This document shows, in pieces, positions 17,875 to 26,590 of a DNA stretch of 64,000 nt. The stretch comes from Enteractinococcus helveticum. Lineage in GTDB: Bacteria; Actinomycetota; Actinomycetes; Actinomycetales; Micrococcaceae. Below the pieces are notes generated by a model. That model saw only the letters and a program-made list of their open reading frames with translations, was not told where the DNA came from and ran no database searches. The translations under genes and the position numbers were made by a program. The stretch is from NCBI RefSeq assembly GCF_020742345.1, contig NZ_DYXC01000072.1:1-64000 (forward strand), in the 5' to 3' direction. The first letter of the stretch is position 1. Each line of letters opens with the position of its first letter.

Positions 17875-20067
17875 TTATTCTGTGGAGGTCTGCTCGCCAG
17901 CGCGTTTTGCTGGCACGATCGGGATAGTAGTGGTTGGCGTATGGATCTGATCGCTGTCGGTCCATTCATCCGGGATGTCGGCTTCCACCAAGCTCGAGGG
18001 AGAACCTTTATCACCGATCATAGACATGTACATCATGTGGGCATCATAGGCGTCCAGAATGTCAGAAATAACTTGATCCTTGGTATAGCCCATGATGTCT
18101 TTGCCTTGGGAACCGGTTAGGCTGAACACTTCGACCTTGAAGAATACTTCGGCCACCGCCGAGATATTCGAGGCGTAGTTTGGAACGTTGTACGCGACCG
18201 GATAGGGCTGGTATTTGAATTCGTCTTGGTCCGGGAAGTGCACGACCAAATCCACATAGGGGATTGGATAATCTGGGTGTTCGCCCCGCTGACAAGAGAC
18301 GTCGGCTCCGAATTTGGTGAGTTCTTCAGCCACCTCTTCCACCGCCGGGGTGGCAACCTTGTTGATGAAATCACGGGCCTGTTCTGCCGTGGCCCAAGAC
18401 ATGCGTCGCGACAGGCGTTGCCGCCAGGTAGACGACGGACGGCCGGAGGCCCCACGAATACTGGAGAGCACTCCGGGCATCGTGGCTTTTTTGGAGTCGA
18501 TACTTTGCTGTTCGGTGCGTAGCACTTTGAACAGACTGATCATCATCAGATACACCACGATCGAAAACGGCAAGCCGATCATCACGGTGGCTGCCTGGAG
18601 GGTGTAGACCCCATCGATGAACAACATCACTAGGGTCAGTGCACCGGTGACAATAGCCCAGAAGATTCGCAACCATGGCGCGCCGTCGGAGTCTTCGGTG
18701 GACGATTCACTGGTCAGGTTCGCCATGACTAGCGAACCGGAGTCGGCAGAGGTCACGTAGAACAGTAAACCGGTGACCACTGCCAGACCGATGCTGAAGG
18801 TCGCACCGGGGTACTGGGCTAGCAGGGTGAAGAAGCCGGATTCTGGCAGATTAATGGCTTCATTGAGGAATTCCTCGTCGCCGTCGCGGAAGAATGCTAG
18901 TGCACCGTTTCCGAAGATTGAGATCCACAGCAGGATGAAGCTAAATGGAATTAGCAGAACCCCCAGAACGAATTGGCGCAGAGTGCGGCCACGAGAAATA
19001 CGGGCCAAGAAGAGCCCGACGAATGCCGCCCAGGCGATCCACCAAGCCCAAAAGAACAGCGTCCAGTCCTTCATCCAGGTAGCAGCTGGGTAATCGGCGG
19101 ATCCTTCGGTGTAGCCAAATGTGTTCATCATCATGGATGGGAAGTTGGCAAAGAAATCTCCAGTGTTTTGTATCAACTGGTTCAACATCTGCGGAGTATT
19201 ACCGGAGAACAGCACCCAGATCATCAACACGATACCCAGAACCACATTGAGCTCCGAGAGCCGACGAATCCCTTTATCTACACCGGTCACCGTGGAAATG
19301 ATGGTGATCCCTACGGCCAGTACCATCAGTGCGATCTGCACGGCCATCGACTGCGGGATACCCCAGATATAGGACAACCCGTAGTTCAAGAAGACCACAC
19401 CGATACCCAGCGAGACCGCAATGCCGAAAATTGTTCCCAGTACGGCAGCGACGTTGACCGCGTGGCCGGGGATACCCTTGATGCGTTTGCCAAAAATCGG
19501 TGCGAGCGCCGAACGGATACTCAATGGCAGGTGGTACCGGTAGGCAAATAGTCCAATACCCATACCCATCAGGGCATAGAGCGCCCAACCGGGAATACCG
19601 TAGTGGAACATGGTCCACAGCGGAGCCATGCGCGCGGCTTCGTCGGACATGGCGTCGAATTCTGGGGGAGTCAGATAGTTGGTTGCGGGCCCCGAGATGC
19701 CGAAGAACATCAGGTCGACGCCGATGCCTGCAGCAAATAGCATTGACGCCCAGGTGAATAGATTGAACCGCGGCTTGGAATGGTCGGGCCCCATCTTGAC
19801 CCGGCCGACCTTGGTCAGCGCTACCACGAGCACAAAGATCACTACGATAGTGACAGTCAAAACGTAATACCAACCCAAGTTGGTCGCGACCCAGTCCATC
19901 GTGCCGAAGATGACGGTTTCTGCCTGTGCTGGTAACAACCATGCCCACAATACGAAGGCGACGATCAGGAGGGCCGAGGTGAAGAAGACCGGCTTGTTTA
20001 CCGGCGCATATGTTTTCTTCTGTGAGTCAGTATTCTGCGTTTCGGAAGATCCTATGGCACCAGCCAT
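17875..20067 (-). CDS. betT: BCCT family choline/betaine transporter
   Basis: A 730-residue betaine/choline/carnitine transporter with about 12 membrane helices. The family signature is clear: WTLFFWAWWIAWAAFVGLFL followed by ARISRGRT, and the earlier FHYGIPGWALYA. A cytoplasmic C-terminal extension of roughly 180 residues resembles the osmosensing tail of BetT-type proteins. GAGAGGA lies 5 bases upstream of the ATG. As the first gene of an operon with betB and choline oxidase, it most probably imports choline, driven by a cation gradient. Osmotic regulation is inferred from the long tail and is not shown. Confidence 0.93.
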   Translation of the reverse strand: MAGAIGSSETQNTDSQKKTYAPVNKPVFFTSALLIVAFVLWAWLLPAQAETVIFGTMDWVATNLGWYYVLTVTIVVIFVLVVALTKVGRVKMGPDHSKPRFNLFTWASMLFAAGIGVDLMFFGISGPATNYLTPPEFDAMSDEAARMAPLWTMFHYGIPGWALYALMGMGIGLFAYRYHLPLSIRSALAPIFGKRIKGIPGHAVNVAAVLGTIFGIAVSLGIGVVFLNYGLSYIWGIPQSMAVQIALMVLAVGITIISTVTGVDKGIRRLSELNVVLGIVLMIWVLFSGNTPQMLNQLIQNTGDFFANFPSMMMNTFGYTEGSADYPAATWMKDWTLFFWAWWIAWAAFVGLFLARISRGRTLRQFVLGVLLIPFSFILLWISIFGNGALAFFRDGDEEFLNEAINLPESGFFTLLAQYPGATFSIGLAVVTGLLFYVTSADSGSLVMANLTSESSTEDSDGAPWLRIFWAIVTGALTLVMLFIDGVYTLQAATVMIGLPFSIVVYLMMISLFKVLRTEQQSIDSKKATMPGVLSSIRGASGRPSSTWRQRLSRRMSWATAEQARDFINKVATPAVEEVAEELTKFGADVSCQRGEHPDYPIPYVDLVVHFPDQDEFKYQPYPVAYNVPNYASNISAVAEVFFKVEVFSLTGSQGKDIMGYTKDQVISDILDAYDAHMMYMSMIGDKGSPSSLVEADIPDEWTDSDQIHTPTTTIPIVPAKRAGEQTSTE

Positions 20068-20297
20068 GACATTCCTCTCGTCGAAGGTGAATACGAAAAG
20101 CCAGCTCCGATAACGAGACTGATTGAAATTTTTTCCGTATCGTCATAGACCGGCAACATGGCAACTTTATGAGGGTAAATCAACTGAAATCAAATAATAA
20201 CGCGAAACTGTTAGCTGGCGCATAGGGGTGTGTGAGGATTCTGATAGGTTTCAATGCTCTCGAGTAAGATCCTTCTGTTGGTTGTTTTTAACACGAT
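20068..20297. other. Upstream region of the choline operon
   Basis: About 230 AT-richer bases between the BCCT transporter start and the decayed DUF429 gene. It must contain the operon promoter, but I could not pick out a convincing -35/-10 pair. No regulator gene (BetI-like) is adjacent. Confidence 0.4.
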
Positions 20298-20896
20298 TTG
20301 ATAGCCGTGCCTGGTAGTTCTGAAAAACAGGCCCAGTGTGTCGCTGGGTTCGATATTGTTCATCGATCAAACTGGCTTGTGGTGCCCGTTGTCGATGGCC
20401 TTATTACGGTATCCATCCCGGACGTCGATTATGTGGGAATCGATGTGCCATGTGGTTGGCCACAAGACTTTGTACCTTTCGTACAACAGTAGGCCACTGA
20501 CACCTTGGCAAGTCCAGACACCAACGGCCCAAAATCGCGTTGCGAATTGGCACTTGGCGTTACCAACCTGACATTTGACCGCTAGCACCGAACTGATGCC
20601 CTTGGGGATGTCAGCAGCGGCGGAGCTGTTGTCATTGAAATCCATCCAGCAGCCGCGTCATACCGCTGGGGAGTGGCTCACACAGGGTACAACGGCGCCC
20701 TCAAGGACTAGGTATCTGCTAGCAGATCCTTGATGGGCTAATCCAAGGATTTCTGCTACTTGATGGTAATGGCCGCGACGCTATGCTTGTAGGACTGGTC
20801 AGCCACCAGAATCGGTACCGCGGCTGTGCACACCGGCCCGAGCGCTATTACAAAACAACAGGGGTTGAGAGCCGGATTTGGGTACCCCAAGGCTGG
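20298..20896 (+). pseudogene. Decayed DUF429 (RNase H-like fold) gene
   Basis: Reading the plus strand in one frame from 20298 gives recognisable DUF429 pieces: VAGFD near the start, DYVGIDVPCGWPQDFVPFV, and after two stops VVIEIHPAAASYRWG with HTGYNGALKD. This frame is broken by three amber codons (TAG at 20490, 20583 and 20709). The usual C-terminal part then appears in another frame from 20777 (DAMLVGLVSHQNRYRG ... SRIWVP), so at least one frameshift also occurred. DUF429 proteins are predicted nucleases of unknown role. Several independent lesions mark this as an old relic and not a sequencing slip. Confidence 0.72.
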
Positions 20897-21180
20897 GGTC
20901 AGTGCAGTGCTGTACCGAACTCATTCCAGAAACATCCTCAAAACACGGGCGCATGTAGCTGCGACAGGCTGACAGAAGACGACCAATGTACATGAGTTCC
21001 GGCGCAGAGATCCTGGCAGCCCCCTATGAATCACCTACGGCCAGAAGTAGACTCGCCACATTATCAAATTGTTGCACTAGCGATTATGTACTAAGCGCTC
21101 CTACAACGCTCAGCTGGCGGTCATCCTTGGATCCTACATTCTGAAACCTCTTGACGGGTCCGAGGAAGAAGGTGATATCG
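20897..21180. other. Non-coding stretch between DUF429 relic and GltB-like gene
   Basis: About 280 bases with no supported gene. It should contain the promoter of the following gene. No repeats or RNA genes were recognised. Confidence 0.35.
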
Positions 21181-22755
21181 ATGATGAAGAAATGGTTCAG
21201 AGCCGACCCACCGAATACATCGCTTGGCAAGATTATGAAGGGCGCTGCAACGGCTGTTGGCCTAGGCGCCGTCGTCGCTTACGATCTACTGCAAAAACGT
21301 TCTGGCGTGTTGCGCAATTATCCAGTTATTGGGCACGGTCGCACACTGTTGTTAAAAATACGTCCCGAAATCCAGCAGTACTTCATTGAACGAGATTGGG
21401 ACGGTCGGCCCTTTGACAAAACATCACGTCAACTGATTCATGCGCGCTCGCGCGACGACAAGAGCGAAGAATCTTTCGGCACGGTCCACGATGTGACTGC
21501 AGAAGGCAAAGAGTGGTTTGTTCATTCGATTACCCCTGTGAAACCGCTGTCCGTACCGCCGCGGATTCCGGTGGGAGGCGCAGATTGCACGAAGCCCTAC
21601 GATATGGCCTTACTCAACGTGTCGTCGATGAGCTACGGCTCCTTATCCGCACATGCTATCCAGGCTCTCAACGCGGGGGCAGCGAAGGGTGAATTTGCGC
21701 ACGACACAGGAGAGGGCGGCATTTCACCACACCACTTAGCCGGGGGAGGGGATTTAGTCTGGGAGATCGGAACCGCATATTTTGGTGCTCGCACCGCCGA
21801 TGGTGATTTTGACCCACAGAAATTCGCTGACCTTTCTGCCATGGACGCCGTAAAAATGGTGTCGCTGAAACTGAGCCAGGGCGCTAAACCCGGTATTGGC
21901 GGGGTGCTTCCGCAGGCTAAGATTACCGAGGAAATCGCTGAGATCCGGGGTGTTCCACGGGACAAAAAATGCATTAGTCCGCCGTATCACACGGTCTTTT
22001 CGACCCCAGTGGAACTTATCGAATTCATCGCAACGATGCGCGAGCTGTCTGGCGGAAAACCTGCTGGATTTAAGTTATGCGTGACTTCACAACGCGATGT
22101 CTTAGCGATCTGTAAAGCCATTCATCAAGTCGGCACCGCACCAGATTTCATCATCGTCGACGGGTCGGAAGGTGGTACCGGTGCTGCTCCTGTGGAATTC
22201 GAGGATTACATTGGTATGCCGTTGACTCAGGGTCTCATGACGGTTCATAACGCCCTGGTAGGGACTGGGCTTCGAGACCAAATACGGGTTGGCGCCTCCG
22301 GAAAAGTTGCTGAAGGCAGTGACCTTGTGCGCAGGATGCTCCAGGGGGCAGACTACTTGAATTCGGCGCGTGCCATGATGATGGCTCTCGGCTGCATTCA
22401 GGCGATGAGGTGTGCGGAGAATACGTGTCCGGTGGGTGTTGCTACACAGAGTAAACGTCGTCAGCGAGCGCTTCACGTACCTACAAAAACAGAGTACGTC
22501 TACAATTATCAGCGCAATACAGTGCGACAAGCGTTGCGGGTGATGGCGGCTCTTGGCGTGCAACATCCGGACGACCTTCACCCAACGATGTTGCGGCGAA
22601 ACTTGTCTGAAGGCCAAAGCGCATCTTACGCCGAACTTTATGAGTGGCTTGAACCAGGGCAACTCTATGGAGAGCCGCCAGAGCAATGGTTGCAAGCATG
22701 GCAACAAGCGAGCCCTGATCGCTTCGGGCCGGGCAGTGCCTTTATCTCAAAATAG
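21181..22755 (+). CDS. FMN-binding glutamate synthase family protein (GltB-like domain)
   Basis: A 524-residue protein built around the FMN- and Fe-S-binding domain of glutamate synthase. An N-terminal segment with one hydrophobic stretch (about 12-35) precedes it. The family strings SMSYGSLS, HDTGEGGISPHH, KPGIGGVLP, VDGSEGGTGAAP and GLRDQIRVGASGK are intact, as is the Cys cluster near MRCAENTCPVG, which fits an Fe-S site. It lacks the glutaminase domain, so ammonia- or glutamate-linked activity cannot be assumed. The ATG at 21181 has GAAGGTG 7 bases upstream; an in-frame TTG at 21151 is less likely. It stands isolated between two gene-poor stretches. Confidence 0.88.
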   Translation: MMKKWFRADPPNTSLGKIMKGAATAVGLGAVVAYDLLQKRSGVLRNYPVIGHGRTLLLKIRPEIQQYFIERDWDGRPFDKTSRQLIHARSRDDKSEESFGTVHDVTAEGKEWFVHSITPVKPLSVPPRIPVGGADCTKPYDMALLNVSSMSYGSLSAHAIQALNAGAAKGEFAHDTGEGGISPHHLAGGGDLVWEIGTAYFGARTADGDFDPQKFADLSAMDAVKMVSLKLSQGAKPGIGGVLPQAKITEEIAEIRGVPRDKKCISPPYHTVFSTPVELIEFIATMRELSGGKPAGFKLCVTSQRDVLAICKAIHQVGTAPDFIIVDGSEGGTGAAPVEFEDYIGMPLTQGLMTVHNALVGTGLRDQIRVGASGKVAEGSDLVRRMLQGADYLNSARAMMMALGCIQAMRCAENTCPVGVATQSKRRQRALHVPTKTEYVYNYQRNTVRQALRVMAALGVQHPDDLHPTMLRRNLSEGQSASYAELYEWLEPGQLYGEPPEQWLQAWQQASPDRFGPGSAFISK

Positions 22756-23234
22756 CGTTTGATTACAGGAAATGGCATGTGTTGCTCGGCTTCGAGGCAC
22801 CACAGCAGTGCGCAGGTTGCCTGACACGGCCGGACGCATGAGTAGGCGAGGATCAAGAAATGCTCCTGTTCGGCCCTGTTTCAGAGCCTGACGCCTGGCG
22901 GGCAATGGTCAATTACGTGAGTCATTGTGTTGAGTTTTGCCTTATTTCTCTACCTTAGAGTCTTTGGCAGGGCAACCGTCTGAATTTGTAACGCGAGGGT
23001 GACGACGATAGCCCAAACCCTATTGTGCGATCGTGGTTCGGTACAGAACTGGGGCACAACCCGTTCCAGTTCCGATTGCAGACAATATCTTCTAGGCTAC
23101 TGGTATAGCGACGGTCATCGGTTGATACCGAAGAGTGACTAGGTCTAATGCCCAGTGCGCGAAAGCCAAGCTGCTTGGTCGGTGTACGCGCATCTGGCAC
23201 ACTAGAGTTACCATCGCAGCATCTGAAGGGATCC
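22756..23234. other. Gene-poor region
   Basis: About 480 bases with no gene I can support. Short open frames on both strands lack motifs and ribosome binding sites. The right end should hold the promoter for the tandem membrane-protein genes. No repeat, tRNA or mobile element was seen. Confidence 0.4.
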
Positions 23235-23891
23235 ATGTCATATCCACCTCCGCCACCTGACTCATATCAGCCCGATAACCTCCCAATGCAAGCAAAACCA
23301 CGACGTCGACCAGGCACCGGTATGCTCATCGTCGGCCTGGTCTTGATCGGTGTCAGCATCCTGGGCGGCATCATCGCTGTGGTGGCCTTCACCGTTTCAT
23401 CGTTTAGCAAACTCGAAGACTTTGCATCCTCGACGCATTCGATTGACCAGCACGTCACCGTTGATGGCCTGGGAGACCACCAGTGGTTTATCTACCAAGA
23501 CCCCAATGTCATGACCGGTGCCAGTTGCACGGTGCTTGATGAACAAGGCAACGATGTCACCACTCATTCGGCCGACCTGAACATGACGTTCAACGATTTG
23601 TCCTTCCAAGCTATCCAGACCTTTGAATCTTCCGCCGGTGGGGTCTATGACATCTCCTGTACCGACTACCCTGTGATACTCGGTGGGGCACTACCACTGG
23701 GCGGTATTTTCGGTGCAGGCATTAGTGGCCTTGTGGCAGGTCTTGTCTTCCTGGTGGGCGCCGTGTTGACCATTATCGGCCTGGTGCGCCGCTCGAAATC
23801 AAAGCGTCAGCAATACCCTCCATACGGAGGGTCCCCCTACCCCGGTTATGGGCCAGGACAACAACCGTATTATCCGGGGCCACCTGCGTGA
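23235..23891 (+). CDS. Membrane protein with proline-rich N-terminus (paralogue 1)
   Basis: A 218-residue protein not matched to a named family. The layout is a Pro/Tyr-rich cytoplasmic N-terminus (1-30), a membrane helix (about 30-56), an external domain of about 100 residues with two cysteines (SCTVLDEQG and DISCTDYP), a second helix (about 158-185) and a Gly/Pro/Tyr-rich tail. GAAGGG precedes the ATG at 23235. The next gene overlaps it by 4 bases and has the same architecture with Cys residues in matching places, so the two are tandem paralogues that probably act together. Function unknown. Confidence 0.75.
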   Translation: MSYPPPPPDSYQPDNLPMQAKPRRRPGTGMLIVGLVLIGVSILGGIIAVVAFTVSSFSKLEDFASSTHSIDQHVTVDGLGDHQWFIYQDPNVMTGASCTVLDEQGNDVTTHSADLNMTFNDLSFQAIQTFESSAGGVYDISCTDYPVILGGALPLGGIFGAGISGLVAGLVFLVGAVLTIIGLVRRSKSKRQQYPPYGGSPYPGYGPGQQPYYPGPPA

Positions 23892-24535
23892 TCCACATGA
23901 TGCAACGCCCATCCACTACACCATCACGTCGTCCCGTTGCCGGCTATATTCTGGCCAGCATCGTTGTTGGTGTGCTTGGTTTGGTAGCGGCGATTGCCAT
24001 CACGATTTCCGGCATTATGAACACGTTCTCTGATGTCGGAGAATCCTATGCCGACGCTTTTGAAACCGGCGAACGCGTCGGACCACAGGCGAAGGCGGTC
24101 GAACTGGGTGACGCAAAATACACTATCCTGTCGCTGTACTATCGCACTGAAGAGCCTTCGGTGGCTGAACAAATGCAACAGTGTAATATCACCGATCCGG
24201 ATGGAGACCCGGTGGCGTCGACTACCTCATCGCAACAGGTGACCGAAACGCAAGCAGCAGCTGCCGGCTATCATGTGCCGGGGCTGCATCACGTGATTTA
24301 CACACATTTCGAAGCCCGAGAGGGCACCTATGTTGTGCAGTGTCAGCAGGAGGGCATCGTCAGTGATGGCGCCAGCTACAAGATGAGTAATACCGCCCTG
24401 CAGGGCGTACTCATCGGGCTTTCCAGCGTCGTCATCGCTGGTGGACTATTCGTTATGGGAGTGGTTAACAGTTCTCGTAATAAGAAATCCCAAGCCCAAG
24501 AATTCGCCCAGGCCGCCGATCACAACGTCACCTAA
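23888..24535 (+). CDS. Membrane protein, tandem paralogue 2
   Basis: A 215-residue protein of unknown family starting with GTG inside the GTGA overlap with the preceding stop codon, which implies translational coupling. It has a first helix at about residues 18-44, an external domain with two cysteines (MQQCNITDPDG and VVQCQQEG) that line up with those of paralogue 1, and a second helix at about 173-195. The external domains share the pattern C-x-x-x-D-x-x-G ... F-E-x-x-x-G-x-Y-x-x-x-C, which suggests one disulfide-bonded fold. No catalytic motif was seen. Confidence 0.75.
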   Translation: MIHMMQRPSTTPSRRPVAGYILASIVVGVLGLVAAIAITISGIMNTFSDVGESYADAFETGERVGPQAKAVELGDAKYTILSLYYRTEEPSVAEQMQQCNITDPDGDPVASTTSSQQVTETQAAAAGYHVPGLHHVIYTHFEAREGTYVVQCQQEGIVSDGASYKMSNTALQGVLIGLSSVVIAGGLFVMGVVNSSRNKKSQAQEFAQAADHNVT

Positions 24536-24574
24536 CAGGTTTTATGTCGTCCGAGTGAAGACCCTGATAGGCAG

Positions 24575-25417
24575 GTGACAGGTGTCTTTACTAAGCTGAA
24601 GGGCATGATGAACTGTTCGGATCCAGCCGGTCGCATCCACACTGAAGTCCTGGAAGGTGGACCACGGCGCGTTGTTTTTATGCACGGGCTGATGGGCCGG
24701 GGCAAAAACTTCACAACCATTGCCAAAGGTCTTCAAAAAACCACGACCTCACTGCTCGTGGACCTACCCAATCACGGGGCCTCCTGCTGGACTGATGATT
24801 TCGACTACCTCGAAATCGCTGATCTGGTCGCCGAAGAACTCCATCGAGATTTTTGCAAAGACGAACCAGCCGTCGTCCTCGGACACTCGATGGGTGGCAA
24901 GGTCGCCATGCTGCTGGCGTTGCGTCATCCAGAGCTGATCGCCGGGCTGATTATCGAAGACATCTCTCCGGCACAGTCATCCACCAGTGAATTCGAACAC
25001 CTACTGGGCACCCTGCAGAAACTTGACCTATCGCAGGTCACCTCACGCCGCGATGCACATGCCAAGCTGAAAACCGATATCAACAACACCGCTGTGCGCG
25101 GCTTCTTATTACAAAACTTGATCCGCGACGAGCACCACGGATTTACCTGGCAGCCCAATCTGCAGATGCTCTACGATAATCTCCCAACGATTGTTGATTT
25201 TCCACACGTGGACCAGCGCTATGATGATCATCCCGTGTTGTGGATCAAAGGTGCTAACTCGGATTACATCAACGCCGAGTCCACCGTGGCCATGCGAAAA
25301 TTATTCCCAAGCACCCGAAAAATCCAAATCCGCAATGCTGGCCACTGGGTGCACTCAGAACAAACACAACCATTTCTTCAAACCATCGACTACTACATTG
25401 CAGGGCGCTATTCCTAA
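24575..25417 (+). CDS. Alpha/beta hydrolase
   Basis: A 280-residue alpha/beta hydrolase. The oxyanion region FMHGLMGRGKN, the nucleophile elbow GHSMGGK and the final catalytic His in NAGHWVHSEQ are all present, with an acidic residue in LWIKGANSDYI. The layout resembles YbfF-like esterases or abhydrolase domain 11-type proteins. The start is uncertain: a GTG at 24575, or ATGs at 24605 and 24608 next to a GAAGGG. A hairpin terminator follows. The substrate is not predictable. Confidence 0.85.
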   Translation: MTGVFTKLKGMMNCSDPAGRIHTEVLEGGPRRVVFMHGLMGRGKNFTTIAKGLQKTTTSLLVDLPNHGASCWTDDFDYLEIADLVAEELHRDFCKDEPAVVLGHSMGGKVAMLLALRHPELIAGLIIEDISPAQSSTSEFEHLLGTLQKLDLSQVTSRRDAHAKLKTDINNTAVRGFLLQNLIRDEHHGFTWQPNLQMLYDNLPTIVDFPHVDQRYDDHPVLWIKGANSDYINAESTVAMRKLFPSTRKIQIRNAGHWVHSEQTQPFLQTIDYYIAGRYS

Positions 25418-25425
25418 CCCGATTG

Positions 25426-25458
25426 CGCCCCTGACGAGCACACGGTGTGGCAGGGGCG
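25426..25458 (+). terminator. Hairpin terminator after alpha/beta hydrolase
   Basis: An 8-bp GC-rich stem (25426-25433 with 25451-25458) encloses a second short stem (CACA with TGTG). There is no T-run, but it begins 9 bases after the hydrolase stop. Confidence 0.5.
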
Positions 25459-25478
25459 GGCTCTGATAACCTAACGAT

Positions 25479-25997
25479 GTGACAGTCCGAGATGATATTG
25501 CCCAAAATATCCCCGCGGTCCCCGTTGGACCAGGCGGTCGCGATGCACTGATCGGTCGCCGGATTTTTCGGTCCCCACTGGCACGACGAATCACCTACGC
25601 GGTAGTTTTTGAGATTCTCGCGGTGGGCTTCACGACACTGATCCTGGCAATCCTAGGTAACGACTCCGGCGCGTCATTTTTAGTCGGGGTGGTCTCTTCG
25701 ATGGTAGCCCTGGCGTGGAACATGCTGTTCAATTGGGGATTTGAAGCATTCGAACGTCGAATTGGGGTCACGCACCGACCCTGGTACATGCGTGTAACAC
25801 ACGCGGTGTTATTTGAGGGCGGTCTTGTGATCATGTTGGTACCAGCAATTGCTTGGCTGCTTAGCATCAGCCTGTTTGAAGCCTTCATCTTAGAGATCGG
25901 GCTGTTGATTTTCTTTTTGATCTACACTGCCATCTACGCTTGGACGTTTGACCGGGTCTTCGGACTGCCCGAACCGGCTGCACACTATCAGCGTTGA
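25479..25997 (+). CDS. PACE family multidrug efflux protein
   Basis: A 172-residue, four-helix membrane protein of the proteobacterial antimicrobial compound efflux (PACE, AceI-like) family. The two repeated halves each carry a conserved R-x-x-x-A-x-x-F-E motif (RRITYAVVFEI and MRVTHAVLFEG), and the first half ends with the LAWNMLFNWGFEAFERR signature. AceI exports chlorhexidine and short diamines such as cadaverine. It starts with GTG at 25479 and has a TAACCT -10-like hexamer 6 bases before it, so it may be leaderless. PACE proteins are less common in Actinobacteria than in Proteobacteria. Confidence 0.88.
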   Translation: MTVRDDIAQNIPAVPVGPGGRDALIGRRIFRSPLARRITYAVVFEILAVGFTTLILAILGNDSGASFLVGVVSSMVALAWNMLFNWGFEAFERRIGVTHRPWYMRVTHAVLFEGGLVIMLVPAIAWLLSISLFEAFILEIGLLIFFLIYTAIYAWTFDRVFGLPEPAAHYQR

Positions 25998-26053
25998 TCA
26001 CAAATTTTGCATTGAGCGGCGAACAGCCGTCGATAAAACCGCCTGCTGACGCA

Positions 26054-26059
26054 TACAGT
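26054..26059 (+). promoter_or_regulatory. Candidate -10 element for a leaderless tpx transcript
   Basis: TACAGT lies 6 bases before the ATG at 26066. The purines just before the ATG are too close to act as a ribosome binding site. The spacing fits transcription starting at or near the first codon. Confidence 0.3.
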
Positions 26060-26065
26060 AGAGGC

Positions 26066-26566
26066 ATGGCTAAAACGCATTTTAAAGGTAACCCCACAAA
26101 CACCGTCGCCGATATTCCAGCTGTTGGGTCGAAAATCCCCGATTCCACACTGGTTGGCATGGATATGTCCGAAGTGAAACTCTCCGATTATGCCGGTCAG
26201 TGGCTGTTAATTAACAGTTTCCCGTCCCTGGACACAGGGGTATGTGCCGCCAGCGTGCGTGAATTCAACAAACGCGCAGCGAATCTGGAGAACACAGTGG
26301 TACTGAATGTTTCCAAAGACCTACCATTTGCGCAGGCGCGTTTCTGTGGTGCTGAAGGCATCGAACGTGCTCACACGGCTTCGGCATTCCGCTCAAACTT
26401 TGGTACCGACTTTGGTATTGAACTGGCAGATTCACCGATGGCAGGCCTGCTTGGCCGCTGCGTGGTCGTGGTGAATCCCGAAGGTGAAGTCACCTATACC
26501 GAACTCGTCGAAGAAATTACTCATGAACCAGACTACGATGCGGTCATGGAGCACCTGGGTGCATAG
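26066..26566 (+). CDS. tpx: Thiol peroxidase (peroxiredoxin)
   Basis: A 166-residue atypical two-Cys peroxiredoxin that reduces hydrogen and alkyl peroxides with electrons from thioredoxin. The peroxidatic Cys is in SLDTGVCAASVR and the resolving Cys in QARFCGAEG, the spacing of Tpx proteins. The length matches the family when the ATG at 26066 is used; a longer frame would begin inside the PACE gene. The neighbouring choline oxidase makes hydrogen peroxide, but it lies 10 kb away and the link is only a thought. Confidence 0.94.
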   Translation: MAKTHFKGNPTNTVADIPAVGSKIPDSTLVGMDMSEVKLSDYAGQWLLINSFPSLDTGVCAASVREFNKRAANLENTVVLNVSKDLPFAQARFCGAEGIERAHTASAFRSNFGTDFGIELADSPMAGLLGRCVVVVNPEGEVTYTELVEEITHEPDYDAVMEHLGA

Positions 26567-26590
26567 CCCATAAAAAGAAAACCAACCGGC

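Noticed and set aside
20721..20757. An imperfect inverted repeat (AGCAGATCCTTG against CAAGGATTTCTGCT) that might be a terminator or an insertion-sequence end.
   Set aside because: The stem has a two-base bulge, there is no T-run, no transposase nearby and no target duplication. It lies inside the decayed DUF429 gene, so it was not called.
22102..22707. A 201-residue minus-strand open frame opposite the GltB-like gene.
   Set aside because: The opposite strand has intact GltB motifs across the same bases, and the minus-strand translation has no recognisable domain.
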